A stretch of 64,000 nucleotides of DNA from Flavobacterium frigidimaris (GTDB taxonomy: Bacteria; Bacteroidota; Bacteroidia; Flavobacteriales; Flavobacteriaceae), in contig FQWG01000010.1 of assembly GCA_900129595.1 (NCBI GenBank), positions 1 to 64,000 of the forward strand, in the 5' to 3' direction. Below are positions 36,717-44,734 of this stretch, piece by piece. The position numbers and the translations under genes are program-made. The notes beneath the pieces were generated by a model. It worked only from the letters and a program-made list of their open reading frames with translations, was not told the origin of the DNA and searched no databases. How positions within the stretch are numbered: position 1 is the first letter of the stretch; every line of letters starts with the position of its first letter.

Positions 36717-36747
36717 AAAGGTACCTCTGCCTGAGGTACCTTTTTTT
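36717..36747 (+). terminator. Terminator of the YceI-porin operon
   Basis: AAAGGTACCTC (36717-36727) pairs with GAGGTACCTTT (36733-36743) around a 5-nt loop, followed by T7. Confidence 0.9.
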
Positions 36748-36921
36748 ATTTATAAAAAAAAGAAGCTAATATTCTATAATGATCAAAACTTGGCACGAGA
36801 ATTGTCTTGCTCTAAAAAGAAAAAATAATCGTACAAAGCGCGTAACCATTTTAAAATTTGTATTTTTATTATTCTGCTTTATAACCTTTAAATTTTAATA
36901 ACCTAAAAAAGACATTGTATC

Positions 36922-37287
36922 ATGAAAAAACAAATTTTAAGCTTAGCCGTTGTTGCGCTATTAGCATTCGCTGTTCAATCTTGTAAAAAAGAAGAACCAA
37001 AAGTAACGGAAGAAGAATTGACTCTTGGAAACAAGGTTGATACGCTTACAACAGATCTTAAAGAAATGAAAGACACTGCTGTAACTAAAACTGAAGCTGC
37101 AGCCCAAGACGTAAAAGATGCCACTAAAAAAGCTGCTGCTGATGTCGAAAATGCTGCTAAAAAAACGGCTACTGACGTAAAAGACGCTACCAAAAAAGGA
37201 GCTGAAAAAGTAGAAGGTGCTGCTAAAGCTGCTAAAGACGGAACAGTAAAAACAGCGAAAGAAGTAAATGAAGCTTTGAAAAAATAA
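36922..37287 (+). CDS. Lipoprotein with 11-residue LEA-like repeats
   Basis: A 121-residue lipoprotein: signal MKKQILSLAVVALLAFAVQSC with the lipobox cysteine near 21. After an acidic linker, residues about 60-121 form tandem 11-mers such as AAQDVKDATKK, AAADVENAAKK, TATDVKDATKK and GAEKVEGAAKA. This Ala/Lys/Asp pattern predicts a long amphipathic helix like group 3 LEA proteins, which are linked to desiccation or envelope stress. It stands alone between two terminators. Confidence 0.8.
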   Translation: MKKQILSLAVVALLAFAVQSCKKEEPKVTEEELTLGNKVDTLTTDLKEMKDTAVTKTEAAAQDVKDATKKAAADVENAAKKTATDVKDATKKGAEKVEGAAKAAKDGTVKTAKEVNEALKK

Positions 37288-37309
37288 ACCTGTTCAATTA
37301 AAGATTAAG

Positions 37310-37337
37310 ACCACTCCTTAAACCGGGTGGTTTTTTT
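37310..37337 (+). terminator. Terminator after the LEA-like lipoprotein gene
   Basis: ACCAC (37310-37314) pairs with GTGGT (37327-37331), with inner CC/GG pairs, then T7. The in-frame ATG at 37338 directly follows the T run, so it is not a credible start for the next gene. Confidence 0.8.
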
Positions 37338-37397
37338 ATGCAAAAAAGTGAAGCAATATTTTTTGTATTTTTACAGTCAAATTTAGAAGACTATAAC

Positions 37398-38039
37398 ATG
37401 CATTTTATATCACAGGAATTAGAAGACTATATCGAACAACATTCTGAAAATGAACCGGAATTATTAGCGAAACTCAACAAAGAAACATACCAGAAAATAC
37501 TTTTACCGAGAATGTTAAGCGGACATTTTCAGGGACGTGTACTGAGTATGCTGTCTAAATTGATTCGTCCGGTAAATATTCTTGAAATTGGTACTTATAC
37601 GGGTTATGCCGCCTTGTGTTTGTGCGAGGGCATGCAGGAGAACGGACAACTGCACACTATTGATATCAAAGAGGAATTGGTTGATTTTCAGAGAAAATAT
37701 TTTGATGCATCGCCTTGGGGCAAACAAATTTTTCAGCATCTGGGAGAAGCCGTGGACATTATTCCAACTCTGGATGTACAATTTGATTTGGTTTTTATCG
37801 ACGCAGACAAAGAAAACTATCTTAATTATTGGGAAATGATTGTTCCGAAAATGAATAAGGGCGGAATCATTTTATCTGATAATGTTTTATGGAGCGGGAA
37901 AATCCTGGAACCTGTTCACCCAAATGATGTGAGCACAAAAGTACTTTTAGAATATAACTTACTTTTAAAAAATGACCCAAGAGTTGAAACGGTTTTATTA
38001 CCAATTCGCGATGGCTTGACAGTTAGCAGGGTATTGTAA
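37398..38039 (+). CDS. SAM-dependent O-methyltransferase (family 3)
   Basis: A 213-residue methyltransferase of the catechol-O-methyltransferase-like group. I start at ATG 37398 (MHFISQELEDYIEQHS) because the upstream ATG at 37338 lies on a terminator. The SAM loop is ILEIGTYTGYAALCL, a second motif is LHTIDIKEE, the metal-binding region is FIDADKENYLNYW, and GGIILSDNVLWSG follows. The substrate is unknown; relatives act on caffeoyl-type or catechol groups. The gene converges with the PAP2 gene. Confidence 0.9.
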   Translation: MHFISQELEDYIEQHSENEPELLAKLNKETYQKILLPRMLSGHFQGRVLSMLSKLIRPVNILEIGTYTGYAALCLCEGMQENGQLHTIDIKEELVDFQRKYFDASPWGKQIFQHLGEAVDIIPTLDVQFDLVFIDADKENYLNYWEMIVPKMNKGGIILSDNVLWSGKILEPVHPNDVSTKVLLEYNLLLKNDPRVETVLLPIRDGLTVSRVL

Positions 38040-38115
38040 AAAAGGCCCTAAGTTTCTGAGGCGCTAACTTGCTAAGTTTTTTTTCTCCGGATATTATATA
38101 TTAAATGATGATATT

Positions 38116-38162
38116 AAAAAGGCTTTAGCCAAAACACATAATGTTTTGGCTAAAGCCTTTTT
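38116..38162. terminator. Long perfect hairpin after the O-methyltransferase gene
   Basis: A 21-bp perfect stem (38116-38136 with 38142-38162, core GGCTTTAGCC) with a 5-nt loop. It has A5 on the left and T5 on the right, so it can end transcription in both directions. Repetitive TTAG/CTAA words lie just upstream (38045-38080). Confidence 0.8.
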
Positions 38163-38251
38163 CTCTGCCGCAATTTTCTATTCCTTCCACTAAAGTTGGA
38201 GGCAATTCAAAAACGGATATAGAATTATACTTTATTTTAAAAATGAGTATC

Positions 38252-38332
38252 ATAGCCCAGATAGAAGCGGTATCCTTTTTTTGGCTTCTTTAGCCAGAAA
38301 AAGATACAAGCGGATAGCTGGAAATAGCTCCT
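38252..38332 (+). ncRNA. Structured RNA candidate resembling the Flavo-1 motif
   Basis: An outer helix CCAG (38257-38260) with CTGG (38318-38321), internal conserved-looking strands (GATAGAAGCGG and ACAAGCGGATAG), then an inner helix ATC-TTTTT with AAAAAGAT capped by GGCT-TCTTT-AGCC (38283-38295). The 3' end reads GGAAATAGCTCCT. From memory this matches Flavo-1, a conserved Bacteroidota RNA structure of unknown function. It lies on the plus strand, ending just before the PAP2 stop codon on the opposite strand. Confidence 0.6.
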
Positions 38333-38337
38333 GAAAA

Positions 38338-38901
38338 TTAACCCGGAAAATATTGTGGTTTAAGTTTTTTATATACAAGATAAAGCAATGATCCAAAAAG
38401 TGCTCCGAAGAAATAACCTGTAAGAATGTCTCCCGGATAGTGCAATCCTAAATAAATGCGACTATAAGCAAAAATTAACGGCCATAAAAACAGAAATCCT
38501 AAATATTTGAAATGACGTTTTAGAACCAGAAATAAAAAGGTAGCTACCGCCATTGTATTAGCTGCATGCCCGGAGAAAAAACTGTATGATTGCCTGGATT
38601 GCACCACACGGATAATCGTATTTATATCAGGACTGTTACAAGGTCGCAAACGCTTGAAGGTATATTTGCACAAATTGGTTGTCTGATCTGTAAAAGCGAT
38701 TAAAACCGCAATAAACAGTAATAAATACAAGGTTTGCTTACCTCCTATTTTTTTATAAATAAGATAAAACAACAGTATAAAAAATGGAGTCCAATACAAC
38801 TGATTGGTAATAATAAGCCATAATTTATCGTATGTTTCAGAACCTAAACCGTTAAGATATACTAAGAGACTTGTGTCTAATTCTTTTATTTTTTCGAGCA
38901 T
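38338..38901 (-). CDS. PAP2-family membrane phosphatase
   Basis: A 187-residue polytopic membrane protein with five to six transmembrane helices. The three PAP2 catalytic motifs are present: KRLRPCN (part of KxxxxxxRP), FFSGHAANT (SGH) and SRIYLGLHYPGD (SRxxxxxHxxxD). Likely substrates are lipid or undecaprenyl diphosphates. Its start overlaps the tatA-like stop by one base (TAATG), so the two are co-translated. Confidence 0.9.
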   Translation of the reverse strand: MLEKIKELDTSLLVYLNGLGSETYDKLWLIITNQLYWTPFFILLFYLIYKKIGGKQTLYLLLFIAVLIAFTDQTTNLCKYTFKRLRPCNSPDINTIIRVVQSRQSYSFFSGHAANTMAVATFLFLVLKRHFKYLGFLFLWPLIFAYSRIYLGLHYPGDILTGYFFGALFGSLLYLVYKKLKPQYFPG

Positions 38902-39260
38902 TACATCTGGCGTTTTACAGGTCCTGAGATAGAATCAATATCTTCTTTTACTTTGTCTATTTCTGTAGCCGTATCACCTAACAAATTTGAAGTCAAATTA
39001 TTAGAATCTCCTAAGATATTCGTTTTAGCATCATTAATCTGAGCATTGATATTGCCTGTAATACTATTCAATGAATTGGAATCAAGACCGTTTGCTTCAG
39101 CTCCTTTTTGAATTTCGCTTTTAATATCGTTGGTTGCATTTTTTAATTGCGCCATCGCTTTACCCATCGTACGGGCAATTTCCGGCACTTTGTCTGAACC
39201 AAAAAGCATTAGTACTATAAACAGTATAAAAACTAATTCTCCTCCTCCTATACCAAACAT
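38901..39260 (-). CDS. tatA: Twin-arginine translocase subunit TatA/TatE
   Basis: A 119-residue protein with the Tat A/B layout: a short N-terminal transmembrane helix (MFGIGGGELVFILFIVLMLFG), the hinge GSDKVPEIARTMGKA, an amphipathic helix, then a polar tail. TatA forms the pore for folded proteins carrying twin-arginine signals. tatC is not in this window. A -7 promoter element lies at 39282-39289. Confidence 0.9.
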   Translation of the reverse strand: MFGIGGGELVFILFIVLMLFGSDKVPEIARTMGKAMAQLKNATNDIKSEIQKGAEANGLDSNSLNSITGNINAQINDAKTNILGDSNNLTSNLLGDTATEIDKVKEDIDSISGPVKRQM

Positions 39261-39281
39261 ATCTTTTATTTTTGTGTGTTA

Positions 39282-39289
39282 CAAAGATA
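39282..39289 (-). promoter_or_regulatory. -7 promoter element of tatA-PAP2
   Basis: The minus strand reads TATCTTTG, matching TAnnTTTG, 21 nt upstream of the tatA start codon. Confidence 0.6.
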
Positions 39290-39432
39290 TTAAATTTTGC
39301 AAGTGACAACTTTAAAATTTCCTTAAAAAAAAGACCCTGTTAAGCTACTATCTTATGGACACAAATATTACAAATCAATTATAAATACCAATTTCAAGAA
39401 TTTGCACAAATTTTATTTGCGTTAATCTAGTC

Positions 39433-39450
39433 GGTGAAATTAATTTCACC
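39433..39450. repeat. 18-bp perfect palindrome in the tatA-peptidase gap
   Basis: GGTGAAATTAATTTCACC, extended by TAGT/ACTA with one mismatch to 26 bp. It is embedded in a region (39366-39483) rich in the words AATTCGTGAAATT and ACAAATTT, related to the repeat at 57475. It lies between the tatA promoter and the M1 peptidase terminator. Confidence 0.65.
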
Positions 39451-39501
39451 AACTAACTAGTGATAATTCGTGAAATTTGTGTTTGTTTTATACATATGTT
39501 C

Positions 39502-39529
39502 CAAAAAAAAAGACTCTTTTCAGAGTCTT
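39502..39529 (-). terminator. Terminator after the M1 peptidase gene
   Basis: AAGACTCT (39510-39517), loop TTTC, AGAGTCTT (39522-39529), with an A9 run on plus giving the minus-strand T tract. It lies just past the stop codon at 39536. Confidence 0.88.
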
Positions 39530-39535
39530 GATATA

Positions 39536-41779
39536 TTATTGATCAAATTTTGATTTCACTTCAACTTTTGGCCAGGAGTTATTGGTTACATCAATATCTG
39601 CCGTCATTAATTTTGGATCTATCTGAATGCTTTTTATCGCTTTTGAAGTGGCATACACTTTCTTGGCTGTATCATTATTTTTTCTCCAGATTTGAGCCGG
39701 ATATTGGTAATTGTCTTTTGTTCCGTCTTCATAAGTGATTTCAACAATAATCGGCATGATCATTCCGCCGGGCTTATTGAACTCTACTTCGTAAAAATAC
39801 TTAGGCGATTTTAGAGCCGCTTTTTCCTCAGCTGTAAAAGTCTGATTAACGTAATCAGCCAAAGGTTTTACATCTTCTACCTGTAATGGCTTTTTCTTAG
39901 AGGCATTCACTTCGGCATTATCTCCGGCAACTAAATATACGAATGGTCCTTTCTCGAAACCAAAACGTCCTTTTCTTACTTTTACGTCTTTAATATCAGC
40001 TGTTGGAGTATCAGAAACATAATATTGTTTCACATCTTTGATTCCTATATCTACAAAATCAGTTGAATAAAACCACCCTCTAAAAAACCAGTCTAAATCT
40101 ACCGCCGAAGCATCTTCCATAGTTCTAAAGAAATCTTCCGGAGTCGGGTGTTTGAATTTCCATCTGTTAGCGTATGTTTTAAAAGCATAATCAAACAATT
40201 CTCTTCCCATAACTACTTCTCTCAAAATATTAAGACCTGTAGCAGGTTTTCCGTAAGCATTGTTTCCAAACTGGTGAATCGTTTCAGAATTTGACATAAT
40301 AGGCTCTAAAAACTTCTGGTCTCCGCTCATATAAGGAACAATGTTTTTTGCAGGACCTCGTCTTGAAGGGAAATTCGGGTCTAATTCCTGCTCTGCCAGA
40401 TATTCTAAAAACGAATTCAAACCTTCGTCCATCCAGCTCCATTGACGCTCATCTGAGTTCACAATCATTGGAAAGAAATTATGTCCTACTTCGTGAATTA
40501 CAACACCAATCATTCCGTTTTTAATTTCTTTGCTCGTCACTCCATTTTCGTCAGGACGACCAAAATTCCAACAAATCATCGGATATTCCATTCCCTGATC
40601 CTCAGCAGAAACAGATACTGCTTTTGGATAAGGATAATCAAAAGTACGGGCTGAATAACTTCTTAAAGTATGCGCCACTGTCATGGTTGAAGTTTCTCCC
40701 CAAAGCGGATTTGCTTCTTTTGGATAAACGGATTCAGCCATCACCACTCTGTTTCCAATCTTTACCGCCATGGCATCGTAAATGAATTTTCTTGAAGAAG
40801 CAATTCCGAAATCACGTACATTTTTAGCACTAAATTTCCATGTTTTTTTCTTCTCAGAAAAACCTTTTTCAGCTGCCTCAGCCTCGGCTTGCGTTACAAT
40901 TACGACAGGTTTGTCAAATGATTTTTGAGCCTGTTCGTAACGTTTTACCTGGTCCGGCGTAAAAACTTCACTTCTGTTTGTCAGTTCACCTGTTGCATCG
41001 ATGACGTGATCTGCGGGAACTGTAATATTTACATCAAAATTACCAAACGGCAATGCAAATTCTCCACTTCCCCAGAATTGCATATTTTGCCATCCTTCAA
41101 CATCGTTATAAACGGCCATTCTTGGATAAAACTGAGCGATTACATATAATTTATTTCCGTCTTTCTCAAACAATTCATAACCAGAACGTCCGCCGCCTTC
41201 TTTTCTGTAGTTATTAACATTGTACCACCATTTTATAGCCATTGCAATTTTTTCTCCCGGCTTTAACGGAGTAACCAAATTAATACGCATCATAGTTTCG
41301 TTGATTGTATATGACATTGGATTTCCTTTTGCATCCTTGACATATTCAATATTAAAACCACGCTCTAAATCTTTTTTCAAATATTTACTTGAAAAGCCTT
41401 CCAGAGGAAAAACCTGATTGATTTTTTCACTTTCAGCCAATGATGTCTGAGTCTTTGCTTTTGCCTGATTTTGATCCAACTGAATCCACAGATAATCCAG
41501 ACTATCCGGTGAATTGTTTGAATATGTGATTACTTCAGAACCATTTATTTTTGAATTTTTATCATCTAATTCAATATCGATTTTATAATCTGCCTGTTGT
41601 TGGTAATATGCCGGCCCGGGAGCTCCAGATGCCGTACGAAACATATTGGGCGTTGCTAACAAATCATACATTTGACTGAATTTGTTCGTATCGTATTTCC
41701 CTTGCTGTTTTGGCGCAACTGTTTTCTCCTGAGCGATTAACATCGCAGGAAAAATCAATAATAATGAAAGTTTTTTCAT
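39536..41779 (-). CDS. M1-family zinc metallopeptidase
   Basis: A 747-residue exported aminopeptidase-like protein with a signal peptide of about 17 residues. The zinc site is complete: His429-Glu430-x-x-His433, then Glu452 after 18 residues. The N-terminal part (about 60-290) is the M1 beta-saddle domain; DQGMEYPMICWNF near 385 is the exopeptidase-type substrate motif (GMEYP for GAMEN). Residues after about 600 form an extra beta-rich region. It is the last gene of an operon with DUF6702 and three regulatory-domain proteins (65-nt gap to DUF6702). Confidence 0.92.
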   Translation of the reverse strand: MKKLSLLLIFPAMLIAQEKTVAPKQQGKYDTNKFSQMYDLLATPNMFRTASGAPGPAYYQQQADYKIDIELDDKNSKINGSEVITYSNNSPDSLDYLWIQLDQNQAKAKTQTSLAESEKINQVFPLEGFSSKYLKKDLERGFNIEYVKDAKGNPMSYTINETMMRINLVTPLKPGEKIAMAIKWWYNVNNYRKEGGGRSGYELFEKDGNKLYVIAQFYPRMAVYNDVEGWQNMQFWGSGEFALPFGNFDVNITVPADHVIDATGELTNRSEVFTPDQVKRYEQAQKSFDKPVVIVTQAEAEAAEKGFSEKKKTWKFSAKNVRDFGIASSRKFIYDAMAVKIGNRVVMAESVYPKEANPLWGETSTMTVAHTLRSYSARTFDYPYPKAVSVSAEDQGMEYPMICWNFGRPDENGVTSKEIKNGMIGVVIHEVGHNFFPMIVNSDERQWSWMDEGLNSFLEYLAEQELDPNFPSRRGPAKNIVPYMSGDQKFLEPIMSNSETIHQFGNNAYGKPATGLNILREVVMGRELFDYAFKTYANRWKFKHPTPEDFFRTMEDASAVDLDWFFRGWFYSTDFVDIGIKDVKQYYVSDTPTADIKDVKVRKGRFGFEKGPFVYLVAGDNAEVNASKKKPLQVEDVKPLADYVNQTFTAEEKAALKSPKYFYEVEFNKPGGMIMPIIVEITYEDGTKDNYQYPAQIWRKNNDTAKKVYATSKAIKSIQIDPKLMTADIDVTNNSWPKVEVKSKFDQ

Positions 41780-41843
41780 ATTTTATAATGGTAATTTGTC
41801 AGGTTGTGAAAATAATAATTAAAACAATAATTTTACCTATTAT

Positions 41844-42350
41844 TTAATACTTTAACACTTCTTTTCTTGAAGATTCTGTAAAGAGAACACTCCTTTTAGT
41901 TCCAAATGCAGTAATATGTGTAATATTTTGCTGCTCAGCATTCCAATCGACCAAAATAGTATTTGAAATTTCGATTGTTTTAAATTTGCTGACATCTGAT
42001 ATCCGGGAATAACAAACCAAAACATCGCCTGCCTCTACTTCTTTAGATAAAAAAGTAATGGATCTTGACTGGCCGTTTATTTTGATAGTAAAATTTTCAG
42101 CGAGATATTTCTTCAGCAAATCAACATCGGCCTGAGTTTCTTTATCAGTGCCTACAAATGTTTTTTGATGGTATTTCTTTTCCATTCCATTATTCAAATC
42201 GTCGATAAAGATTCGGGCAGTGATTTGAATCATTTTTTTCTCAGCGGCATAATTGACCTGAAAAACACCCATATAAAATTTATGGAATGAAAAAGCAGAA
42301 AGCGATAAAAATAATATCCCTATTAGAGGATAGATTACTCTATTTTTCAT
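41844..42350 (-). CDS. DUF6702-type exported protein
   Basis: A 168-residue protein with an N-terminal membrane anchor or signal (about 5-22), then a beta-rich domain starting HKFYMGVFQVNYAAEKKMIQ. I believe this is the DUF6702 family, often next to M1 peptidases in Bacteroidota; its function is unknown. It starts within the stop of the preceding gene (4-bp ATGA overlap), so the two are translationally coupled. Confidence 0.7.
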   Translation of the reverse strand: MKNRVIYPLIGILFLSLSAFSFHKFYMGVFQVNYAAEKKMIQITARIFIDDLNNGMEKKYHQKTFVGTDKETQADVDLLKKYLAENFTIKINGQSRSITFLSKEVEAGDVLVCYSRISDVSKFKTIEISNTILVDWNAEQQNITHITAFGTKRSVLFTESSRKEVLKY

Positions 42351-43099
42351 TTTCCGGAAACATTCACTTTTTTGAATTCTTTATTTTTAGTAATTAAAAA
42401 ATCCATCAGTTCAAATTTTTGATCAGGATCAAGATGTCTCTTTGATTCCGGATCATTCGAGCAATACATCAGAAACAATTCGATTTCATCGTCTTGCAAA
42501 CCTAATGTAGTGGTAAAAAAATCAGGTTTGAAATTTGCTCTTGAATATTCTATAAAGGCCAAATCTGATATGGTCTCTTCTTTTACTTCATCATTTTTAG
42601 ACAGTAATTTTTTAACATCTTTAAAAATTCTCACAAAATCAGTTCCGTATTTAATGGTCTGATCAGAATACATTGCGATATTTTTGGCTGTAGACTGCTG
42701 ATCATCTTCAAACTGCATGTCTACAATTTTTTGTGAACCGCCGCCAAGCGCTTTTACTTTAAGATCTTTGTGCACCAAAACCTCTTTTAATTCATTGCTT
42801 ACCAAATTAAGAGTAACTGCAAAAAGAACTTCTGCACAATCTTTCTCTGTTAAAACAATCTTTTTTGACTGAAATGCCAATCCTGAAAACAACAAAGTGT
42901 CTTTGGGTTTTGCCATAATATCAAACAATCCTTTTGAACCGATAAAAGTCCTGATGTTTGCGTTTACATTTAGTACATAACCACTTTCGATTGCCAGAGT
43001 ATTATTTATTGCCTGACCGTGTAAAGGCTTCCTTCCATTTTGCCCAAGTACAATTTGACAAAATAAGCACACAACGAGTATTCCTAGTTTATTTTTCAT
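42347..43099 (-). CDS. Carboxypeptidase-regulatory-like exported protein (paralogue 1)
   Basis: A 250-residue protein with a signal peptide ending near residue 19 (LGQ). The first domain (about 25-110) follows the CarboxypepD_reg-like beta-sandwich (GLFDIMAKPKDTLLFSGLAFQ, then ELKEVLV). The C-terminal half is helical and charged and differs from paralogues 2 and 3: it lacks their SGRTAMLKKEV segment. Similar domains occur at the N termini of TonB-dependent receptors, but no barrel follows here. It overlaps paralogue 2 by 11 bp. Confidence 0.7.
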   Translation of the reverse strand: MKNKLGILVVCLFCQIVLGQNGRKPLHGQAINNTLAIESGYVLNVNANIRTFIGSKGLFDIMAKPKDTLLFSGLAFQSKKIVLTEKDCAEVLFAVTLNLVSNELKEVLVHKDLKVKALGGGSQKIVDMQFEDDQQSTAKNIAMYSDQTIKYGTDFVRIFKDVKKLLSKNDEVKEETISDLAFIEYSRANFKPDFFTTTLGLQDDEIELFLMYCSNDPESKRHLDPDQKFELMDFLITKNKEFKKVNVSGK

Positions 43100-43817
43100 T
43101 TTCGAGAATTGTTAGATATTTCCTTGCTAAATCTGTTATTAAAAACATACTCATTGTTTTGTTCTTAGTATCCAAAGATACAGCAAATTCAGTATTATCT
43201 ACACAATATAATTGAAATCCTTTGATATCTGCTACCGGAATATTCAATCTGTCTGTATAATATTTCTCATCAAAAAGGTATTCTATTTTTCGAAAAAGCA
43301 TCTCTTTTTTCTCGACATTTACTTCTTTTTTAAGCATTGCTGTTCGTCCGGAAATTTTATTAAGTAACTTATCTACAGAAGTTGACGTCGCTGTATAAAC
43401 TTTTCTTTCAGCCGGTGTATACTTTTTTTGACCATACGGAATTATACCTAAATTTTCAGCCGTAATATTTGCATTTTCGTTTATGATGACCTCTTTCAAT
43501 TCTACTTCTTTAGCGCTCATTTTGATCACAATAGCACTTGCATTTATGTCTTCAATTGTAATCCGGCGTTTAACAGGTTCTAAATTTACCGCCGAAAAAA
43601 CAAGCACATCGCCTTCTTTTACAACAATAGAAAACACACCACTAACATCTGAAACAGCCGTAACCTGTGTGGTATTATTGATAATATTTACGCCTTCGAC
43701 ATTAGATGATTGTTCAAAAATTTGTCCCGTAATTTGCTTTGAAGCAGTATTTTGTCCAAAACAAACCTGAACAACAAGCAGAAGAAAGACTACCTGTAAA
43801 GTGTTATTTATTTTCAC
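43089..43817 (-). CDS. Carboxypeptidase-regulatory-like exported protein (paralogue 2)
   Basis: I place the start at GTG (43815-43817), giving MKINNTLQVVFLLLVVQVCFG as signal (242 residues); a TTG two codons upstream is the other option. The beta-sandwich domain spans about 25-110 (GVFSIVVKEGDVLVFSAVNL). The C-terminal half shares a clear block with paralogue 3: IIPYGQKKYTPAERKVYTAT and, further on, SGRTAMLKKEVNVEKKE. The function is unknown. It overlaps both neighbours. Confidence 0.72.
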   Translation of the reverse strand: MKINNTLQVVFLLLVVQVCFGQNTASKQITGQIFEQSSNVEGVNIINNTTQVTAVSDVSGVFSIVVKEGDVLVFSAVNLEPVKRRITIEDINASAIVIKMSAKEVELKEVIINENANITAENLGIIPYGQKKYTPAERKVYTATSTSVDKLLNKISGRTAMLKKEVNVEKKEMLFRKIEYLFDEKYYTDRLNIPVADIKGFQLYCVDNTEFAVSLDTKNKTMSMFLITDLARKYLTILENEK

Positions 43818-44571
43818 GTGCAATTATTTCTTTATATTTCACTGCCAATTCTGCCAGCAAAAACTCTGTCGAGGTTTTATTTTTTGAATTTAAAATCACA
43901 GTAAACTTATCATTTTCGACTGCATAATACTCAAATCCTTTTACATATTCTAAAGGAATTTGCAATCGGTCAAGAAAATGATCCAGCGTAAACATGCGCT
44001 CTAAAAGCTTCATGAAGAACTCTTTTTTCTCGACCGCAACTTCTTTTTTAAGCATTGCCGTACGTCCTGAAAACATATTAAGCAAAGGATCTGCAGAAAT
44101 TGAACCTCCCGCCATAGACCCTGCATTTGCAGAAGCATTTAAGTCTGTAGCAGTACGTAATTTTCTCTCCGCCTCCGTGTATGATTTTTGTCCACTTGGA
44201 ATAATTCCTAACGAAACGGCATTAATACCGCTGTAATTCTTAATAACAACTTCCTGCAATTGATGCATCACCATGTTTAATCGTACAGAGAAATTGATAT
44301 CCAAAAAATCCTCAGGTGTCAGCAGTACTTTGTTTTCTTTAAATTGTATCGACGAGAAAACAAGTGTTTCTCCCGGTTTTGCCGCGATCGAAAAAGCTCC
44401 GGAAGCATCTGTTGTTGTCATAACTTCTGTCTGAGCATTGACCACATAGACACCTTCTAGATAAGAAGCGCTCGAGGTTATGCGCCCGTTTATCACAGTA
44501 CCATCCTGACTTTGAGACCAGACAGCCTGACTCAAAAAAACAATCAAAAAACATACAACTTTATCAATCAA
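43804..44571 (-). CDS. Carboxypeptidase-regulatory-like exported protein (paralogue 3)
   Basis: The first gene of the operon. The only plausible starts are non-ATG; TTG at 44569-44571 gives a good signal peptide (IDKVVCFLIVFLSQAVWSQ). The beta-sandwich spans about 25-115 (GAFSIAAKPGETLVFSSIQF, QLQEVVIKNYS). The C-terminal block IIPSGQKSYTEAERKLRTAT and SGRTAMLKKEVAVEKKEF is shared with paralogue 2. The predicted location is the periplasm. Length is 255 residues. Confidence 0.7.
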   Translation of the reverse strand: MIDKVVCFLIVFLSQAVWSQSQDGTVINGRITSSASYLEGVYVVNAQTEVMTTTDASGAFSIAAKPGETLVFSSIQFKENKVLLTPEDFLDINFSVRLNMVMHQLQEVVIKNYSGINAVSLGIIPSGQKSYTEAERKLRTATDLNASANAGSMAGGSISADPLLNMFSGRTAMLKKEVAVEKKEFFMKLLERMFTLDHFLDRLQIPLEYVKGFEYYAVENDKFTVILNSKNKTSTEFLLAELAVKYKEIIARENK

Positions 44572-44734
44572 AATGGCAAAAATTTAGTTTTGTTCTTAAA
44601 AATGTAAAAATATCTTAATGCACTCCAAATTTAGTATTAATGACTTGGTAAAAATATGTTAATTAAACGCTGTTTAACTTCTCTAAAAACGGAGTTTTTA
44701 ATATCTTTAACCTACACAATCTGAGTTTAATTTT

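Noticed and set aside
37338..37397. Upstream ATG for the O-methyltransferase
   Set aside because: It directly follows the T run of a terminator and adds 20 residues before the normal start MHFISQELED.
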